DNA of 64,000 bases from an uncultured Ectothiorhodospiraceae bacterium (GTDB lineage Bacteria; Pseudomonadota; Gammaproteobacteria; S012-40). This document shows, piece after piece, positions 34,790 to 44,729 of the stretch. The DNA lies in NCBI GenBank assembly GCA_945787715.1, contig CALZJE010000013.1, positions 1-64,000 on the forward strand, given 5' to 3'. The notes beneath the pieces are model-generated. The model ran no database searches, was not told where the DNA came from, and saw nothing but the letters and a program-made list of their open reading frames with translations. The translations under genes and the position numbers were made by a program. How positions within the stretch are numbered: position 1 is the first letter of the stretch; every line of letters begins with the position of its first letter.

Positions 34790-35083
34790 GTGAGTGATTC
34801 AAAACGCGATAGTGTACCGCAGAACAAGCGCAGTTTCACGATCGCAGCTAGTCCATTAAACCCCGTAAAATTCGAATTGGGAATAATTCTTTTTATTGGG
34901 TTCTTTTTACTAATTAGTGTTCAGGGATTGACGAAGTCGCCAGTTGCTCAAGTTGGGATTTTGGCAGGTTATGGAATAATCAGCATGCTATTGTTGATTT
35001 ATCGTACTAAACGACTTTTAGTGCGAAGTGAAAAAGTCGTGCAAAGCGAAAAAATAGTGCAAAGCGAAAAAAGTAATGAGTAA
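34790..35083 (+). CDS. Small one- or two-TM membrane protein upstream of rlmE
   Basis: 97 residues, start GTG. Two hydrophobic segments, about 30-47 (GIILFIGFFLLISVQGL) and 56-72 (GILAGYGIISMLLLIY), then a basic region and a tail made of three 18-bp repeats encoding (V-R/Q-S-E-K-x). The last 8 bases overlap rlmE, so translation is coupled. Not recognised as a named family; it sits divergently from yhbY with a 16-base gap, so their promoters overlap each other's coding starts. Confidence 0.65.
   Translation: MSDSKRDSVPQNKRSFTIAASPLNPVKFELGIILFIGFFLLISVQGLTKSPVAQVGILAGYGIISMLLLIYRTKRLLVRSEKVVQSEKIVQSEKSNE
35021..35074 (+). repeat. Three in-frame 18-bp repeats
   Basis: Units at 35021-35038, 35039-35056 and 35057-35074 (consensus GTGCAAAGCGAAAAAATA) encode V-R-S-E-K-V, V-Q-S-E-K-I, V-Q-S-E-K-S at the C-terminus of the small membrane protein. 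The last unit also supplies the rlmE translation-initiation region. Confidence 0.93.
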
Positions 35084-35699
35084 ACAAAAGCGTTCCCCAT
35101 GGATGCAGCGCCATTTAGACGACAGTTTTGTCAAAAAAGCGCAAGCAGATGGATTCCGCTCACGAGCGGCTTATAAACTACTGGAACTAAATGAGAAAGA
35201 TAAACTCTTTAAATCAAACATGTGTGTGGTTGATTTGGGAGCAGCACCTGGCGGATGGACACAAGTAGCCTGTGATTTGGTGGGTGATAAAGGACGTGTT
35301 ATCGCGTTGGATATTCTGCCTATGGATAGTTTTGCTAATGCAGAAGTGATTCAAGGCGACTTTCTCGAAGATGATGTTTATCAAAAATTGCTTGATATGC
35401 TTAATGGGCAACCAGTAGACCTTGTAATTAGCGATATGGCCCCCAATATTTCTGGTATGCGCGCTATTGATCAGCCAAAGGCTATGTACTTGGCTGAACT
35501 TGCTTTGGATTTTGCCTGCCAAACGCTCAAGCCCGGCGGTGATTTCGTCACCAAAGTGTTTGAAGGTGAAGGCATGGTGGAGTATAGAAGTCTTGTTAAA
35601 CAATCGTTTAGCAAGATGTTAGTGAGAAAACCAGATGCCTCTCGTAGTGAAAGCAGGGAATTATTCATTGTTGGTAAGTCCAAGCTTTCTAAAACCTAG
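35076..35699 (+). CDS. rlmE: 23S rRNA 2'-O-methyltransferase (U2552)
   Basis: 207 residues. KRSPWMQRHLDDSFVKKAQA, FRSRAAYKLLELNEKDKLF, the SAM-binding VDLGAAPGGWTQVACDLVG, the catalytic aspartate in VISDMAPNISGMRAIDQPKA, and the catalytic lysine in DFVTKVFEGEGM, with a late R-x-x-S-R-E-L-F-I-V. This is full-length RlmE (FtsJ/RrmJ), which methylates U2552 of the A loop on the 50S subunit. Starts inside the preceding gene (8-base overlap). ftsH follows after 410 bases. Confidence 0.96.
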   Translation: MSKQKRSPWMQRHLDDSFVKKAQADGFRSRAAYKLLELNEKDKLFKSNMCVVDLGAAPGGWTQVACDLVGDKGRVIALDILPMDSFANAEVIQGDFLEDDVYQKLLDMLNGQPVDLVISDMAPNISGMRAIDQPKAMYLAELALDFACQTLKPGGDFVTKVFEGEGMVEYRSLVKQSFSKMLVRKPDASRSESRELFIVGKSKLSKT

Positions 35700-36109
35700 A
35701 AAAGGCCGTTGAATGGTGAGATATAACATAGCTGCTTGTTTCGTCTAGCTATATGAAAAAAGCTTACTTCACCAGCCAGGTGAAGACACAATTTCCATTA
35801 CGCTATTCAAAACAATATTCTACGTTTCATTATTACATCCAACTACTTTTTTTTGGTTGAGATATGGTTAAATAGTACGCTTTGTGTTGTAAATCGAATT
35901 TAAAATTAAACCGTCGAATAAGTAGCGCGTTTTTTTGTATTAGTGCATATTACACATTATCATTGAGATACCTTGTGCGTGATTGAAGTATTCCGCACGG
36001 AGAATTTCTCGAACAAGAATTTAATTTAGTTTGGAGTTGTTATGCTGAGTGGCAGATTGGGAAGCCGAGATAATAAGGAAAATATTCAACAAATAGCGGG
36101 GATGAGCAA
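35700..36109. other. Spacer between rlmE and ftsH
   Basis: 410 bases, AT-rich, no gene. Must carry the ftsH promoter; a heat-shock-type promoter could not be identified with confidence. GGGGAT 8 bases before the GTG start of ftsH is its ribosome-binding site. Confidence 0.5.
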
Positions 36110-38047
36110 GTGAATGAAATGGTAAAAAACATCATACTGTGGGTGGTTATCGCCATTGTATTGATGTCTGTATTTAATAATTTTGCTCCGCAAAATGCTT
36201 CTTCACGCCATTTAGAATATTCTCAATTTATTCATGAGATTAATTCGGGTCAAATTGCCAGTGTCACCATGGAAGGGCGAACAATTTATGGTGTAAAAGC
36301 TTCCGGTGATCGTTTTACTACTTATAATCCTGGTGACCTTGGTTTGATCGGTGATTTACTCCAGAACAATGTGAAGATGGATGTTAAGCCACCAGAGCAA
36401 CAAGGCTTGCTCATGCAGATCTTTATCTCCTGGTTTCCTATGTTGCTATTAATAGGTGTCTGGATCTTTTTTATGCGCCAAATGCAAGGTGGTGCTGGCG
36501 GTCGCGGTGCGATGTCCTTCGGTAAAAGCAAAGCTCGTATGTTGAGTGAAGATCAGGTGAAAGTCAGTTTTGCTGATGTTGCTGGTGTGGAAGAGGCAAA
36601 AGAAGAAGTGGGTGAGCTTGTTGAGTTTCTTCGTGATCCCAGTAAGTTTCAAAAATTAGGCGGCAAGATACCTCGTGGTGTTTTAATGGTAGGTTCGCCA
36701 GGTACTGGTAAAACATTACTTGCAAAAGCAATTGCAGGTGAAGCAAAGGTGCCGTTTTTTACCATTTCAGGTTCAGATTTTGTTGAAATGTTTGTCGGTG
36801 TTGGTGCTTCACGAGTTCGAGATATGTTCGAGCAAGCAAAAAAACACTCACCTTGTATTATATTTATCGACGAGATTGATGCGGTAGGTCGTCATCGTGG
36901 CGCTGGTCTTGGTGGTGGTCATGATGAGCGTGAACAGACGCTGAATCAATTATTGGTTGAAATGGATGGTTTTGAAGGCAATGAAGGTGTCATTATTATT
37001 GCCGCAACTAACCGTCCTGATGTTCTCGACCCTGCATTGCTCCGCCCAGGAAGATTTGATCGACAAGTAACAGTTCCACTGCCAGATGTTCGTGGTCGTG
37101 ATCAGATTATTCGTGTTCACATGCGTAAAGTACCGTTAGCGGATGATGTTAAACCTCGCGTATTAGCACGTGGGACACCGGGTTTTTCTGGTGCTGACTT
37201 GGCAAATCTTGTTAACGAGGCTGCTTTGTTTGCAGCACGTGGCAACAAGAAGCTTGTTGATATGCTAGATTTTGAACGCGCCAAAGATAAAATCATGATG
37301 GGTGCTGAGCGAAAATCCATGGTGATGAGTGAGGATGAAAAGAAACTTACCGCATACCATGAGGCGGGTCATGCGATTGTTGGTCTAACGGTTCCTTCGC
37401 ACGATCCAGTTTATAAAGTTTCGATAATTCCGCGCGGCCGAGCATTGGGTGTCACCATGTTCTTGCCGGAAGAAGATCGTTATAGCTACAGCAAGCAAAG
37501 ATTGCAGAGCTCGATTTGTAGTCTTTTTGGTGGTCGTATTGCTGAAGAAATTATATTTGGCGCTGATTTTGTTACGACAGGTGCTTCTAATGATATTCAA
37601 CGTAGTACAGAAATTGCGCGCAACATGGTCACTAAATGGGGATTGTCTGAAAAATTAGGCCCATTGGTTTATGCGGAAGATGAAGGTGAAGTATTTCTTG
37701 GTCGTTCTGTGACTCAGCATAAGGGTGTTTCTGATGAGACTTCCCATGTAATTGACGAAGAAGTTCGTTCGGTTATCGATCATACTTACGCCATCTCAAC
37801 GAAGATATTAACGGAGAAAATCGATATCTTGCACGCCATGGCGGAGGCGTTGATGAAATACGAAACGATTGATAAAGGCCAAATCGATAATATCATGCGT
37901 GGTGATCCACCTGGTGAGCCAAGTAATTGGGATGAGTCTGATTTGGATAATCATCCTGGGGATCAGGATTCTTCTGACAAGGAAGGTGAGGCAGCCAAGA
38001 AAAACAAACCTGACTCAAGCGTGGGTGGTCCGGTGAATCAGAATTAG
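36110..38047 (+). CDS. ftsH: ATP-dependent zinc metalloprotease FtsH
   Basis: 645 residues from GTG (an ATG three codons later is possible). TM1 about 7-25, periplasmic domain, TM2 about 103-121 ([20 protein letters not shown]). AAA+ domain with Walker A GSPGTGKT (about 195), Walker [12 protein letters not shown], and the arginine finger region RPGRFDRQV; zinc site HEAGHAIVG (about 419) and the third ligand in the downstream protease helix. The acidic tail ([20 protein letters not shown]) is typical. It degrades membrane proteins and LpxC/sigma-32-type substrates at the inner membrane as a hexamer. Confidence 0.97.
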   Translation: MNEMVKNIILWVVIAIVLMSVFNNFAPQNASSRHLEYSQFIHEINSGQIASVTMEGRTIYGVKASGDRFTTYNPGDLGLIGDLLQNNVKMDVKPPEQQGLLMQIFISWFPMLLLIGVWIFFMRQMQGGAGGRGAMSFGKSKARMLSEDQVKVSFADVAGVEEAKEEVGELVEFLRDPSKFQKLGGKIPRGVLMVGSPGTGKTLLAKAIAGEAKVPFFTISGSDFVEMFVGVGASRVRDMFEQAKKHSPCIIFIDEIDAVGRHRGAGLGGGHDEREQTLNQLLVEMDGFEGNEGVIIIAATNRPDVLDPALLRPGRFDRQVTVPLPDVRGRDQIIRVHMRKVPLADDVKPRVLARGTPGFSGADLANLVNEAALFAARGNKKLVDMLDFERAKDKIMMGAERKSMVMSEDEKKLTAYHEAGHAIVGLTVPSHDPVYKVSIIPRGRALGVTMFLPEEDRYSYSKQRLQSSICSLFGGRIAEEIIFGADFVTTGASNDIQRSTEIARNMVTKWGLSEKLGPLVYAEDEGEVFLGRSVTQHKGVSDETSHVIDEEVRSVIDHTYAISTKILTEKIDILHAMAEALMKYETIDKGQIDNIMRGDPPGEPSNWDESDLDNHPGDQDSSDKEGEAAKKNKPDSSVGGPVNQN

Positions 38048-38076
38048 ATTCATCAGAAAAAATTAGTACAATGTAG

Positions 38077-38110
38077 GCTGGCGTACATCTAATGTGCGCC
38101 AGCTTTTTTT
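38077..38110 (+). terminator. ftsH terminator ending at the folP start codon
   Basis: GCTGGCGTACAT, short loop, ATGTGCGCCAGC with a G.T pair, then seven T at 38104-38110. The next three bases are the ATG of folP. No Shine-Dalgarno sequence fits between the hairpin and that ATG. Confidence 0.9.
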
Positions 38111-38944
38111 ATGCCTCTGACGATAACTCAAAAATCAATTATGCTCGATAACAACTTTAATATCATGGGAGTGTTGAACGTCACACCGGATTCCTTTTTT
38201 GATGGTGGAGAATATACCAATGTTGAGCCTGCTGTTCAGCAGGCGCTAGAGATGGAATCTGTTGGCGCAAAAATAATCGACATTGGTGGTGAGTCTACAC
38301 GGCCTGGTGCTTTAGAAGTAACATTAGCCCAAGAGCTAGATCGGGTTTTACCGATTATTGAAGCGATCAGAAAGCAAAGTAATGTATTGATATCTATTGA
38401 TACGAGCAAACCTGGCGTCATGAAAGCAGCGGTCGAAGCAGGGGCAAACATTATTAATGATGTACGCGCGCTTTCCGAACCAGGTTCTATGGAAGTTGCA
38501 GTATCGCTGGATGTGCCGGTTTGTTTGATGCATATGCGGGGGCAGCCACGCACCATGCAAAGCGCTCCTCAATATCTGGATGTTGTTGATGAGGTATTGG
38601 CTTATCTGATCGAAAAAGCCGATGAGTGCAGTGCGCGTGGTATTAAAAAAGAACATATATGGATTGATCCAGGTTTTGGTTTCGGTAAAACATTAGATCA
38701 CAATTTATTTTTATTGAAGCATTTGGATCGTTTTGTCGACACAGGATTTCCTGTACTTGTGGGAATGTCGAGAAAATCAATGTTAGGAGCCATGTTAGAT
38801 GTGCCGGTAGAGCAGAGACTTGCTGGAAGTTTGGCGCTCGCAACTATTGCAAGTTTAAAAGGTGCTGCAATAATACGCGTTCATGATGTGGAAGAGACTG
38901 TGCATGTGGCAAAAGTATGTCATGCCTTTAAAATAGTAGAATAA
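38111..38944 (+). CDS. folP: Dihydropteroate synthase
   Basis: 277 residues from ATG 38111; the next in-frame ATG (38141) would remove ten residues. Length before the first motif (18 residues) matches the E. coli enzyme, which favours 38111. Signature motifs: IMGVLNVTPDSFFDGGEYTN, KIIDIGGESTRPGALEV, SIDTSKPGVMKAAVEAG, NIINDVRALSEPG, IDPGFGFGKTLDHNLFLLKH, GMSRKSMLG and the final R-V-H-D-V. It condenses pABA with hydroxymethyl-dihydropterin pyrophosphate. The start abuts the ftsH terminator; glmM follows at 30 bases. Confidence 0.95.
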   Translation: MPLTITQKSIMLDNNFNIMGVLNVTPDSFFDGGEYTNVEPAVQQALEMESVGAKIIDIGGESTRPGALEVTLAQELDRVLPIIEAIRKQSNVLISIDTSKPGVMKAAVEAGANIINDVRALSEPGSMEVAVSLDVPVCLMHMRGQPRTMQSAPQYLDVVDEVLAYLIEKADECSARGIKKEHIWIDPGFGFGKTLDHNLFLLKHLDRFVDTGFPVLVGMSRKSMLGAMLDVPVEQRLAGSLALATIASLKGAAIIRVHDVEETVHVAKVCHAFKIVE

Positions 38945-38974
38945 TAATAAACTAAAAGCAGCAGGAGTTTGTTG

Positions 38975-40321
38975 GTGAGTAGAAAATATTTTGGTACAGA
39001 TGGAATTCGAGGCAAAGTTGGGGATGCGCCAATCAATCCTGAATTTGTTTTAAAGCTTGGATGGGCTGCTGGTCACGTGCTTGCCAGTCAGGGGCGTAGA
39101 AAAGTTGTTATCGGAAAAGATACCAGAATTTCTGGCTATATGTTTGAGTCTGCACTTCAAGCTGGTTTGTCTGCTGCTGGCATAGATGTTCGAATGCTTG
39201 GGCCCATGCCGACACCTGGTATTGCTTATTTAACACGCACATTACATGCAAGCGCTGGGATTGTTATCAGTGCATCACATAATCCTCATTATGATAACGG
39301 CATTAAGTTCTTCTCTGCGGAAGGGAGTAAGTTGCCTGATAAGCTTGAATATGAAATTGAAGCGACGATCGACAAACCTATGACGACAGTCGATTCAAGT
39401 GAGCTTGGAAAATCGGTGCGTGTGGTTGATGCGGGTGGTCGTTATATTGAGTTTTGTAAAAGCACAGTCCCTATGAAGCTAGATCTGCGTGGAATGAAAA
39501 TTGTCGTTGATTGTGCTCATGGTGCGACTTATTTTGTGGGTCCCAGTGTATTTAAAGAGCTAGGTGCCGATGTGATCGCTATTGGTGTTGAGCCAGATGG
39601 ACTAAATATAAATAAAGACTGTGGCTCAACCAACCCTAAAGCATTGCAAGAAAAAGTACTGAAATATGAAGCGAATTTCGGTATAGGCTTTGATGGCGAT
39701 GGTGATCGAGTTGTCATGGTGGATGAGAAGGGTGAAGTATTAGATGGCGATGAATTAGTCTTTATTATCGCTCAATTTCGTAAGAAATCTGGCATGCTTA
39801 AAGGTGGTGTTGTCGGTACGGTAATGACCAATTTCGGCATGGAGGCAGCGCTTGACGAAAATAGTATTCCTTTTGCGCGCGCTAGCGTTGGGGATCGGTA
39901 TGTATTGGAGTTGATGAAGAAAAACGACTGGTATCTTGGTGGTGAGTCATCAGGACATATTATTTGTTTAGATAGAACAACAACCGGTGATGGTATTGTC
40001 TCAGCACTTCAAGTTGTAGCCGCGGTCATTGAGTCTGGTCGTACTCTTCATGAGTTGAAAGCAGGTATGCGTAAGTATCCTCAGTCTATGATCAATGTGA
40101 GCCGCTCCCAAGATATTGACATTGATTCTAACAAGCATATTCAAAAAGCGATCAAGGATGTGGAAAGCGAGCTTGCTGGAAATGGGCGTGTACTGTTAAG
40201 GCCTTCGGGTACTGAGCCTGTTGTGAGAGTGATGGTTGAGGGTAGAGATCCCGTTTTGGTAGACTCCCTCACTCGTGAACTCGCAGAAATTGTCGAGACA
40301 GAACTCAATCAAAAGTCTTAG
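38975..40321 (+). CDS. glmM: Phosphoglucosamine mutase
   Basis: 448 residues from GTG 38975 (GCAGGAG 7 bases upstream; an in-frame TTG at 38969 is less likely). [20 protein letters not shown] at the start, the active-site phosphoserine in [17 protein letters not shown] (about 102), the metal loop [16 protein letters not shown], the sugar-specificity [12 protein letters not shown] and the final phosphate-binding [15 protein letters not shown]. It converts glucosamine-6-P to glucosamine-1-P for UDP-GlcNAc and so for cell-wall synthesis. Gene order folP-glmM is conserved widely. Confidence 0.97.
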   Translation: MSRKYFGTDGIRGKVGDAPINPEFVLKLGWAAGHVLASQGRRKVVIGKDTRISGYMFESALQAGLSAAGIDVRMLGPMPTPGIAYLTRTLHASAGIVISASHNPHYDNGIKFFSAEGSKLPDKLEYEIEATIDKPMTTVDSSELGKSVRVVDAGGRYIEFCKSTVPMKLDLRGMKIVVDCAHGATYFVGPSVFKELGADVIAIGVEPDGLNINKDCGSTNPKALQEKVLKYEANFGIGFDGDGDRVVMVDEKGEVLDGDELVFIIAQFRKKSGMLKGGVVGTVMTNFGMEAALDENSIPFARASVGDRYVLELMKKNDWYLGGESSGHIICLDRTTTGDGIVSALQVVAAVIESGRTLHELKAGMRKYPQSMINVSRSQDIDIDSNKHIQKAIKDVESELAGNGRVLLRPSGTEPVVRVMVEGRDPVLVDSLTRELAEIVETELNQKS

Positions 40322-40416
40322 GTTGCCTAATAAACTAACAATGTATGTTGAATAAATAAGCGCATCATTGTATCTGTAATTAATCTTTACGATATCACTG
40401 TGGATAAGTAAAACAG

Positions 40417-40444
40417 CGGCGATAAAATTTGATTTTTATCGCCG
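40417..40444. promoter_or_regulatory. 11-bp perfect stem-loop between glmM and tpiA
   Basis: CGGCGATAAAA, 6 bases, TTTTATCGCCG, perfect. A T-rich run lies inside the 3' arm instead of after it, so it is a poor Rho-independent terminator. Position 42 bases before the tpiA ATG suggests a leader hairpin or a protein-binding palindrome. Confidence 0.55.
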
Positions 40445-40485
40445 TGCCCGGTAAGCTTGCCTGCTTTTAAAGCTCGGGGAAAAAT

Positions 40486-41238
40486 ATGCGTAAGCCATTT
40501 GTTGCTGGTAACTGGAAAATGAATGGTTCCAGGGCAAGTATAAAAACATTAGTTAGCGGCATCCTGAATGGAATGGGTCGTGTGAATAACGTGGAAGTGG
40601 TTGTATGTCCCCCCTTCGTTTACATTTCAGAGGTTGCTCAGTTATTAGAGGGCAGCACTGTTGCGCTTGGTAGTCAGGATGTGGCGAAAGAAGAATCTGG
40701 GGCTCACACGGGTAAGATATCCGTTTCTATGCTCACTGATGTGGGGTGTAAATATGCAATTATTGGTCATTCCGAGCGACGTCCATACTATCTTGATAGA
40801 GATGAAGTGGTAGCCGAGAAATTTATAGCTGCGCAAAAAGGGGGGGTTATCCCGATTCTTTGTGTGGGTGAGTTATTAGAAGAACGCGAAGCGGGACAAA
40901 CGGAAGCGGTTGTCGAAGAACAATTGCAAGGGGTTGTTGCTCGTACCGGCATCAAAGCGTTGGAAAATGCAGTTATTGCTTATGAGCCAGTTTGGGCGAT
41001 TGGTACTGGCAAGACGGCATCACCAGCGCAAGCGCAAGAGGTTCATGCATTCATTCGTAACTGGGTGCGCAAAGAAGATGCAAATATTGCAGATAAAGTG
41101 AGAATTTTATACGGTGGAAGCGTAAAAGCAGCGAACGCCAAAGAATTATTTTCCCAAACAGATATTGATGGCGGCCTGATTGGTGGCGCATCACTAGCAG
41201 CAGATGAATTTATTAACATCTGTGCAGCGGCAGGATAA
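40486..41238 (+). CDS. tpiA: Triosephosphate isomerase
   Basis: 250 residues. RKPFVAGNWKMNGSRASIKT gives N-W-K-M-N with catalytic Lys about 11; KYAIIGHSERRPYYLDRDEV holds the electrophilic His about 95; VIAYEPVWAIGTGKTASPAQ holds the catalytic Glu about 167 and loop 6; LYGGSVKAANAKELF and GGLIGGASL bind the phosphate. Full length. It interconverts dihydroxyacetone phosphate and glyceraldehyde-3-phosphate. secG follows after 6 bases, the usual gammaproteobacterial arrangement. Confidence 0.97.
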   Translation: MRKPFVAGNWKMNGSRASIKTLVSGILNGMGRVNNVEVVVCPPFVYISEVAQLLEGSTVALGSQDVAKEESGAHTGKISVSMLTDVGCKYAIIGHSERRPYYLDRDEVVAEKFIAAQKGGVIPILCVGELLEEREAGQTEAVVEEQLQGVVARTGIKALENAVIAYEPVWAIGTGKTASPAQAQEVHAFIRNWVRKEDANIADKVRILYGGSVKAANAKELFSQTDIDGGLIGGASLAADEFINICAAAG

Positions 41239-41244
41239 GAGAAA

Positions 41245-41616
41245 ATGATAGATACAGCATTAATAATCGTTCATGTAGCTGTTGCAGTGGGTCTTGTTGC
41301 CCTAATCTTATTGCAGCAGGGTAAAGGTGCAGACATGGGAGCCGCATTTGGTGCAGGTGCGTCACAAACTGTGTTTGGCGCTAGTGGTGCGGGCTCATTT
41401 CTTACTCGTACAACGGCAGTTCTTGCGACGGTATTTTTTATTACCAGTCTTACCCTAGCGTACTTCGCGGTGCAGGCAGATTCGTCAAATAGCGTGGTGA
41501 AATCCATTGGAGCACCTTCCGCAGTGATGAGTACGCCTGTAGAAGAGAGTGATCTTCCTAGTGACTTACCTGCAGTTCCAAATGAATCACCAGTGAGTGA
41601 TTTACCGCCAGAATAA
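41245..41616 (+). CDS. secG: Protein translocase subunit SecG
   Basis: 123 residues. Two membrane helices (about 3-20, [18 protein letters not shown], and about 53-71, [18 protein letters not shown]) joined by [20 protein letters not shown], the conserved SecG loop. The C-terminal tail is long, acidic and proline-rich ([20 protein letters not shown]). SecG assists SecYE. Likely co-transcribed with tpiA; tRNA-Leu follows. Confidence 0.95.
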   Translation: MIDTALIIVHVAVAVGLVALILLQQGKGADMGAAFGAGASQTVFGASGAGSFLTRTTAVLATVFFITSLTLAYFAVQADSSNSVVKSIGAPSAVMSTPVEESDLPSDLPAVPNESPVSDLPPE

Positions 41617-41634
41617 GTTTCTGGATTAGAATTT

Positions 41635-41719
41635 GCCGACGTGGTGGAATTGGTAGACACGCTGTCTTGAGGGGGCAGTGGCGTAAGCTGTGCCGGTTCG
41701 ACTCCGGCCGTCGGCACCA
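41635..41719 (+). tRNA. tRNA-Leu, anticodon GAG
   Basis: 85 bases including an encoded CCA. Acceptor GCCGACG pairs with CGTCGGC; D-loop AATTGGTAGAC; anticodon loop CTTGAGG with GAG; a long variable arm as expected for class II tRNAs; T-arm GCCGGTTCGACTCCGGC. It sits between secG and nuoA, its usual place in gammaproteobacteria. Confidence 0.98.
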
Positions 41720-41814
41720 TTTCTATTATTCCTTGTAAAAATCAAGCTATTAAGTTAATTTTAAACAAATTCATAACTATTTGATTTTGATGGTGTAATG
41801 TTGTGTGTCATTAC

Positions 41815-41844
41815 TTGACACAAAGTGCAGGTCTAGCCTAGACT
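41815..41844 (+). promoter_or_regulatory. Putative sigma-70 promoter of the nuo operon
   Basis: TTGACA (41815-41820), 18 bases, TAGACT (41839-41844), about 108 bases before the nuoA GTG. The -35 is consensus; the -10 matches at four of six positions and the spacer is one base long. Confidence 0.5.
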
Positions 41845-41951
41845 GCTTGCACGATATAAACGGCTTATCAAATAAATAATAATTTGAAAGCTTTAAATTG
41901 GATGAACAAGATGGTGTGCAAAAATGTACGCCGGATTTTTGAGGGGGGATT

Positions 41952-42308
41952 GTGTTAGAAAACTACTTACCAATTCTGGTTTTTATTATTCTGGGAACCA
42001 TCTTCGGTGCTGCTCCTATTGCGATTAGTATGCTCGCTGCACCAAACAAACCCAATGATGAAAAGCTGTCTGCATACGAGTGCGGTTTCGCACCCTTCGA
42101 AGATTCGCGTTTGAAATTCGATGTGCGATTTTATCTGGTCGCAATTTTATTTATTATTTTTGATTTAGAAATCGCTTTCCTATTCCCATGGGCTGTTGTG
42201 CTTAATGAAATAGGTTGGTTTGGCTATGGCGCGATGATGGTTTTTTTAGCAATTCTTGTTATTGGTTTCATTTATGAGTGGAAGAAGGGAGCCCTGGAAT
42301 GGGAATAG
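41952..42308 (+). CDS. nuoA: NADH-quinone oxidoreductase subunit A
   Basis: 118 residues, start GTG with GAGGGGGG 6 bases upstream. Three membrane helices (about 4-28, 62-84, 92-112). The loop ending in [20 protein letters not shown] contains the conserved cysteine of the NuoA/ND3 loop near the quinone site. First gene of the fourteen-gene operon for the proton-pumping complex I. The 3' end overlaps nuoB by 10 bases. Confidence 0.96.
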   Translation: MLENYLPILVFIILGTIFGAAPIAISMLAAPNKPNDEKLSAYECGFAPFEDSRLKFDVRFYLVAILFIIFDLEIAFLFPWAVVLNEIGWFGYGAMMVFLAILVIGFIYEWKKGALEWE

Positions 42309-42778
42309 AAGGCGTTCTTCAAAAAGGCGTTGTAACAACTTCTGCCGACTACCTGATAAATTGGGCACGTACCGGTTCCATGTGGCCAAACATGTTTGGT
42401 CTTGCATGTTGTGCGGTTGAAATGATGCATGCTGGTGCGGCTCGATACGATCTGGATCGCTTTGGCGTAATTTTTCGGCCCAGTCCTCGTCAATCTGATG
42501 TAATGATTGTTGCGGGTACACTTGTGAATAAAATGGCTCCTGCATTACGCAAAGTTTATGACCAGATGTCAGAGCCACGTTGGGTAATTTCCATGGGATC
42601 ATGCGCAAATGGTGGTGGTTATTATCATTATTCATATGCTGTAGTTCGCGGTTGTGACCGAATAGTTCCAGTTGATATTTATGTGCCGGGTTGCCCACCA
42701 ACCGCAGAAGCACTTCTCTATGGAATCATTCAGCTTCAAAACAAGATTAAACAAACCAATACCATTGCCCGGACGTGA
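42299..42778 (+). CDS. nuoB: NADH-quinone oxidoreductase subunit B
   Basis: 159 residues from ATG 42299, inside the end of nuoA with GAAGGGA upstream. Cluster N2 ligands are visible: [20 protein letters not shown] (two adjacent cysteines), then [20 protein letters not shown], then [17 protein letters not shown]. Soluble arm, next to the quinone pocket. No change in key residues. Confidence 0.97.
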   Translation: MGIEGVLQKGVVTTSADYLINWARTGSMWPNMFGLACCAVEMMHAGAARYDLDRFGVIFRPSPRQSDVMIVAGTLVNKMAPALRKVYDQMSEPRWVISMGSCANGGGYYHYSYAVVRGCDRIVPVDIYVPGCPPTAEALLYGIIQLQNKIKQTNTIART

Positions 42779-42787
42779 GACGTATTC

Positions 42788-43471
42788 ATGGCAAAAGATA
42801 ATCAATTATTACTTGAGCAACTCCAAGCGACATTCACTAACAATGAAATTGTCTCCAGTGTCATCTCTGATTCAGACGAATTGACCATAGTTGTTGACGC
42901 AAAACACATACTCAATATTTGTATGACACTAAGAGATGAGGAAAAGTTCTCATTTGAACAAGTGATGGATATTTGTGGTGTTGACTACATCGCTTATGGA
43001 GACACAGAGTGGAGTACTGAAGCAGCGACCGAAACCGGTTTTAGCCGTGGTCGCGTCAGCGAGAAAGATAAACGACACCAATGGGATCAACCCCGATTTG
43101 CCGCCGTTTATCACCTTATCTCTTATAAACATAACAGCCGTTTGCGTGTAAGAGCATTCGTAGAAGAAGATTTACCACGCATCGACTCTGTTACCAGCGT
43201 CTGGAAATGTGCAAACTGGTTTGAACGTGAAGCGTTTGATCTATTTGGCATTATCTTCGAAGGTCATCCAGATTTGAGACGATTGCTTACCGACTATGGA
43301 TTTATCGGACATCCTTTCAGAAAGGATTTTCCATTAATTGGTCATGTTGAAATGCGATATGACGAAGAAAAACAACGCGTGATTTATGAGCCAGTCAGTA
43401 TCGAGGAGCGTAATTTAGTACCACGTGTTATTCGCGACGACCATCGTTATATGTCGGGAAATAAGGAGTAG
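42788..43471 (+). CDS. nuoC: NADH-quinone oxidoreductase subunit C
   Basis: 227 residues. The 30-kDa subunit signature ERE-A-x-D-L-F-G-I-x-F-x-G-H-P is present as [20 protein letters not shown], followed by [20 protein letters not shown]. An insertion in the middle ([20 protein letters not shown]) is longer than in some homologues. Separate from nuoD here, unlike the fused gene of enterobacteria. nuoD starts 5 bases later. Confidence 0.96.
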   Translation: MAKDNQLLLEQLQATFTNNEIVSSVISDSDELTIVVDAKHILNICMTLRDEEKFSFEQVMDICGVDYIAYGDTEWSTEAATETGFSRGRVSEKDKRHQWDQPRFAAVYHLISYKHNSRLRVRAFVEEDLPRIDSVTSVWKCANWFEREAFDLFGIIFEGHPDLRRLLTDYGFIGHPFRKDFPLIGHVEMRYDEEKQRVIYEPVSIEERNLVPRVIRDDHRYMSGNKE

Positions 43472-43475
43472 GGTC

Positions 43476-44729
43476 GTGGCAGAAATAAAAAATTACACAT
43501 TAAACTTCGGTCCTCAGCATCCTGCGGCGCATGGTGTATTGCGACTCGTCTTGGAAATGGACGGTGAAGTTATTGAACGCGCTGATCCACATGTTGGCTT
43601 ACTTCATCGTGGTACAGAAAAATTAGCGGAATCAAAACCCTTTAACCAGAGCATTGGTTACATGGATCGTCTCGACTATGTATCCATGATGTGTAACGAG
43701 CATGGCTACGTGTTGGCGATTGAAAAATTGCTCGGCATCGAAGCTCCTATTCGTGCACAGTACATTCGAGTGATGTTTGATGAGGTTACTCGTCTTCTTA
43801 ACCACCTTATGTGGTTGGGAGCGCATGCGATGGATATTGGTGCAATGACAATCTTTCTTTATGCATTTCGTGAGCGTGAAGATTTATTGGATTGTTACGA
43901 AGCTGTATCTGGCGCGCGAATGCATGCAACATACTACCGACCAGGTGGTGTTTATCGTGACTTGCCGGATTCCATGCCGCAATACAAAGCGTCTAAATGG
44001 ACGAATGCAAAAGGTACTGCGCAACGTAACGAAAACCGTCAAGGCTCATTACTTGATTTTCTGGAAGATTTCACCAATCGTTTTCCAACTTATGTTGATG
44101 AATATGAAACACTGCTGACAGAAAATCGAATCTGGAAACAGAGAACGGTTGGTATTGCTGTAGTTTCTCCTGAAGAAGCAATGCAGTTAGGTTTTACTGG
44201 CCCGATGCTACGCGGTTCAGGTGTAGAGTGGGATATTCGTAAAAAACAGCCGTACGAAGTCTATGATAAATTGGATTTCGATATTCCCGTAGGTAAAACA
44301 GGTGACACCTATGATCGCTATCTCGTTCGAGTCGAAGAGATGCGTCAATCAAATCGAATTATCAAACAATGTATTAACTGGCTGAGAAAAAATCCTGGTC
44401 CTGTTATGTTGGATGATCAAAAAGTTGCGCCACCCAATCGAGAAACAATGAAAGATGATATGGAAGGTTTGATACACCATTTCAAACTTTTCACGGAAGG
44501 GTACTGTGCACCGGAAGGCGAAGCATACGCAGCGGTTGAACATCCTAAAGGTGAATTTGGTTGTTATATCATTTCTGATGGTGCTAACAAACCATACCGA
44601 TTGAAAATACGCGCGCCAGGTTTTGCTCATATTGCAGCGCTAGACGATATGTCACGCGGCCACATGCTGGCTGATGTTGTTGCTATTATCGGTACGCAAG
44701 ATATTGTATTTGGAGAGGTCGATCGTTAA
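43476..44729 (+). CDS. nuoD: NADH-quinone oxidoreductase subunit D
   Basis: 417 residues from GTG 43476 with AAGGAG upstream; a longer in-frame start at 43425 lies inside nuoC and is not used. [40 protein letters not shown] and [15 protein letters not shown] are the 49-kDa subunit motifs, with the quinone-site histidine and tyrosine. It ends DIVFGEVDR with the conserved terminal arginine. The stop overlaps the nuoE ATG (TAATG). Confidence 0.97.
   Translation: MAEIKNYTLNFGPQHPAAHGVLRLVLEMDGEVIERADPHVGLLHRGTEKLAESKPFNQSIGYMDRLDYVSMMCNEHGYVLAIEKLLGIEAPIRAQYIRVMFDEVTRLLNHLMWLGAHAMDIGAMTIFLYAFREREDLLDCYEAVSGARMHATYYRPGGVYRDLPDSMPQYKASKWTNAKGTAQRNENRQGSLLDFLEDFTNRFPTYVDEYETLLTENRIWKQRTVGIAVVSPEEAMQLGFTGPMLRGSGVEWDIRKKQPYEVYDKLDFDIPVGKTGDTYDRYLVRVEEMRQSNRIIKQCINWLRKNPGPVMLDDQKVAPPNRETMKDDMEGLIHHFKLFTEGYCAPEGEAYAAVEHPKGEFGCYIISDGANKPYRLKIRAPGFAHIAALDDMSRGHMLADVVAIIGTQDIVFGEVDR

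Noticed and set aside
36322-37658. Several opposite-strand or shifted frames inside ftsH
   Set aside because: They lie within a highly conserved gene and have no independent signals.
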